Assembly: GCA_022316685.1 (NCBI GenBank)
Contig: JAKJHU010001563.1
Coordinates: 1 to 64,000 of the forward strand
Length of the DNA: 64,000 bases
Source of the DNA: Progne subis subis
Taxonomy: Eukaryota; Chordata; Aves; Passeriformes; Hirundinidae
Direction: 5' to 3'
Part shown: piece after piece, positions 62,694-64,000 of the stretch
Position numbering within the stretch: the first letter of the stretch is position 1
Layout of the letters: each line of letters begins with the position of its first letter
Translations under genes and position numbers: made by a program
Notes under the pieces: generated by a model
What the model was told of the DNA's origin: nothing
Seen by the model: only the letters and a program-made list of their open reading frames with translations
Database searches by the model: none

Positions 62694-62800
62694 AATTATG
62701 GAATCCTTTCTGTTGGGAAAGACCTCTGAGCTCATGGAGTCCAGCCGCTCATGCCAGCAGTGTCAAAGCCCAGCACTAAACCACGTCCCTCAAGTTCCAA
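62694..62800 (-). mobile_element. CR1-like 3' end fragment
   Basis: GGAATCCTGGAATTATGGAATCC, GGGAAAGACCTCTGAGCTCATGGAGTCCA is the reverse complement of a CR1 3' terminus. Only about 100 bp remain. Confidence 0.65.
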
Positions 62801-63480
62801 GGCCTGGACAACAGGCCCTGAGTGAGGCCTGAACAACAGGCCCTGAGCCAAAGGAGACCTCTGGATGAACCTTCCAACCAAAGGTTATCTTGTATCTGCT
62901 CATTAAAGAAATATGCATGGTCATTAGAGCTGTGATAGGTGTATCCACTCATTAGTAAAACATGGATTGACATTTCTATGTTTAGAAACTGGACAAGGCC
63001 ATGAAATACTGACATCTGGCCTTGTCTGGGAGTTTGGGATCAAAAGTCAACTCCCTTGGTTCCTCCTTGAGCCCTGGCCAGGCTTTGGGTGAAACCCAAG
63101 AGGAAGAATGAAAGCAGATGTTCCTGCACTAGAAGTGCTGGTCAGTTTGTTTATTCAGCACTGTCAGAGCTGGGCCCTCTCAACAGCCAGGTTGGAGCCT
63201 CACCTGGGGCTGGAGGCACCTGCAGGAATTCCAGTGTCCAGGAGTGGCTCTGCAGTCCTTGGCTGGGACAGCTTCCCCCAGCTGATGTGTGGATGTGGGT
63301 GATGGGAAAGTCTGAGGGGACCTGGTGCTGTCTCTTTGCTTAATCACTGCAGGCAATCTTTGGTAGTGATGATTGGGTGCATTGCTGAGCTTCTCCTTTT
63401 GGCGATTCTTTGCACTTTTGCATTATAATAAATCACAGAATTCCTGAACTTTGTGTCTGTGTCTTTGGTGCTGACCCTGC
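62801..63480. other. No gene recognised; short direct repeat
   Basis: A 26-bp unit containing CAACAGGCCCTGAG is duplicated at about 62,800-62,850. An AATAAA lies near 63,428, in TTATAATAAATCACAG. Otherwise featureless. Confidence 0.4.
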
Positions 63481-63790
63481 TCACCAGCAGAACAGACACT
63501 GCGGCCCCACAGAACCAAAGGTGCCGTGTGACACTGCGGGGCCTGGTGTGACCAAGGGTCACTTGTGTCACTCTGTCACCAAGGACACCTCTCTGCCATT
63601 TCAGGACCTCTTAGAACCTGAGGGCCCATTGTGGCACTGCAGGACCTCATGAAACCAAGTGGACCATAGTGACGCTTTGTGGTCTCATGGAACCAGGATG
63701 AAATTGTTACATTGCGTGGCCCCAAGGAATCCAGCAGCCATTTTTCCTCTTCATGGCCTCATGGAGCCATGGAGACCATTGTGACACTGC
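63481..63790 (+). repeat. Dispersed ~50-bp repeat block
   Basis: Units such as CACAGAACCAAAGG, GACACTGCGGGGCCTGG and CTCATGGAACCAGG belong to the same family as 27,307-28,010. About six units. Confidence 0.8.
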
Positions 63791-64000
63791 AGGGACCTGT
63801 ATAACCAAAGGTCCATTGTTTTCCTCTGGCTGCACTGCAGAGTCCAGACTCTCCCTGCCCCTGTCCCAGCCCCAGAGAGCAGCAGAGTCAGGTGTGGCCC
63901 TGCAGCAGGGACTGGAGGCCATGGGGCTCAGGGACAGGGACTCTCTCTGCTTCCTGGAGATTTCCCCCTGCAGGTGTTTCCCTGTGCCTGATCTCTCCCT

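Noticed and set aside
63450..63475. TTTGGTGCTGACCCTG as a possible primer-binding site after an LTR
   Set aside because: No LTR ends, partner LTR or retroviral coding sequence nearby; the motif is short and the following sequence is the dispersed repeat.
1..64000. CRISPR arrays, tRNA or rRNA genes, bacterial-type operons
   Set aside because: No regular direct repeats with unique spacers, no cloverleaf or rRNA sequence that I could recognise, and the content is plainly vertebrate with introns, CR1 and ERVs.

Overview
The window reads as a repeat-dense stretch of a bird genome, most likely a songbird. The evidence is CR1 LINEs as the only LINE type, three structurally recognisable endogenous retroviruses (ERVs) of three different classes plus nested solo LTRs, short GC-rich tandem repeats, and a pair of PIM1-like kinase gene copies, a family known to be amplified in passerines. 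Such retrovirus loading is typical of the avian W chromosome and other low-recombination regions, but the sequence alone does not fix the chromosome. There is no bacterial-type gene, CRISPR array, rRNA or tRNA that I can support.

Layout. (1) 1-5,767 is the left arm of an inverted duplication whose right arm is 48,200-53,781. Both arms carry the same CR1, CpG-rich core and tandem repeats. Each arm has its own private solo LTR with a target-site duplication (TSD): 231-876 on the left, 50,957-51,330 on the right. (2) 5,768-10,768 holds a minisatellite, a CpG-rich promoter-like block with six ZNF143-like motifs in an alternating ~102-bp array, a solo LTR and a CR1 fragment. (3) 10,769-17,388 is a minus-strand class III (ERVL-like) provirus without env. 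(4) 17,745-27,306 is a plus-strand class II provirus with betaretrovirus-like gag/dUTPase-protease/pol in three frames, two -1 slippery heptamers, and an intact alpharetrovirus-like env. (5) 27,307-32,700 is tandem-repeat and low-information sequence with a CR1 3' end. (6) 32,700-38,074 is a badly decayed class I provirus containing two nested solo LTRs. (7) 38,075-48,199 is a minus-strand class I gammaretrovirus-like provirus with a full-length env, long pol frames and a UAG gag/pol junction. Its 5' LTR abuts the right arm exactly. (8) 51,903-54,460 is a longer copy of the arm CR1. (9) 55,480-59,420 holds two tandem PIM1-like copies, the first with recognisable kinase exons but frameshifts near its end, the second largely degraded. 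(10) 59,420-64,000 has a 57-bp minisatellite, a CR1 end and another block of the dispersed ~50-bp repeat.

All three proviruses lack matching TSDs, although solo LTRs here have clear ones, and the ERVL and gammaretroviral proviruses each separate sequences that do not belong together. The region therefore seems to have been assembled by recombination between elements rather than by simple insertions. No host gene in the window looks fully intact. The best-preserved reading frames are the two env genes. All frames and joins were read by eye from the sequence; no database search was done.
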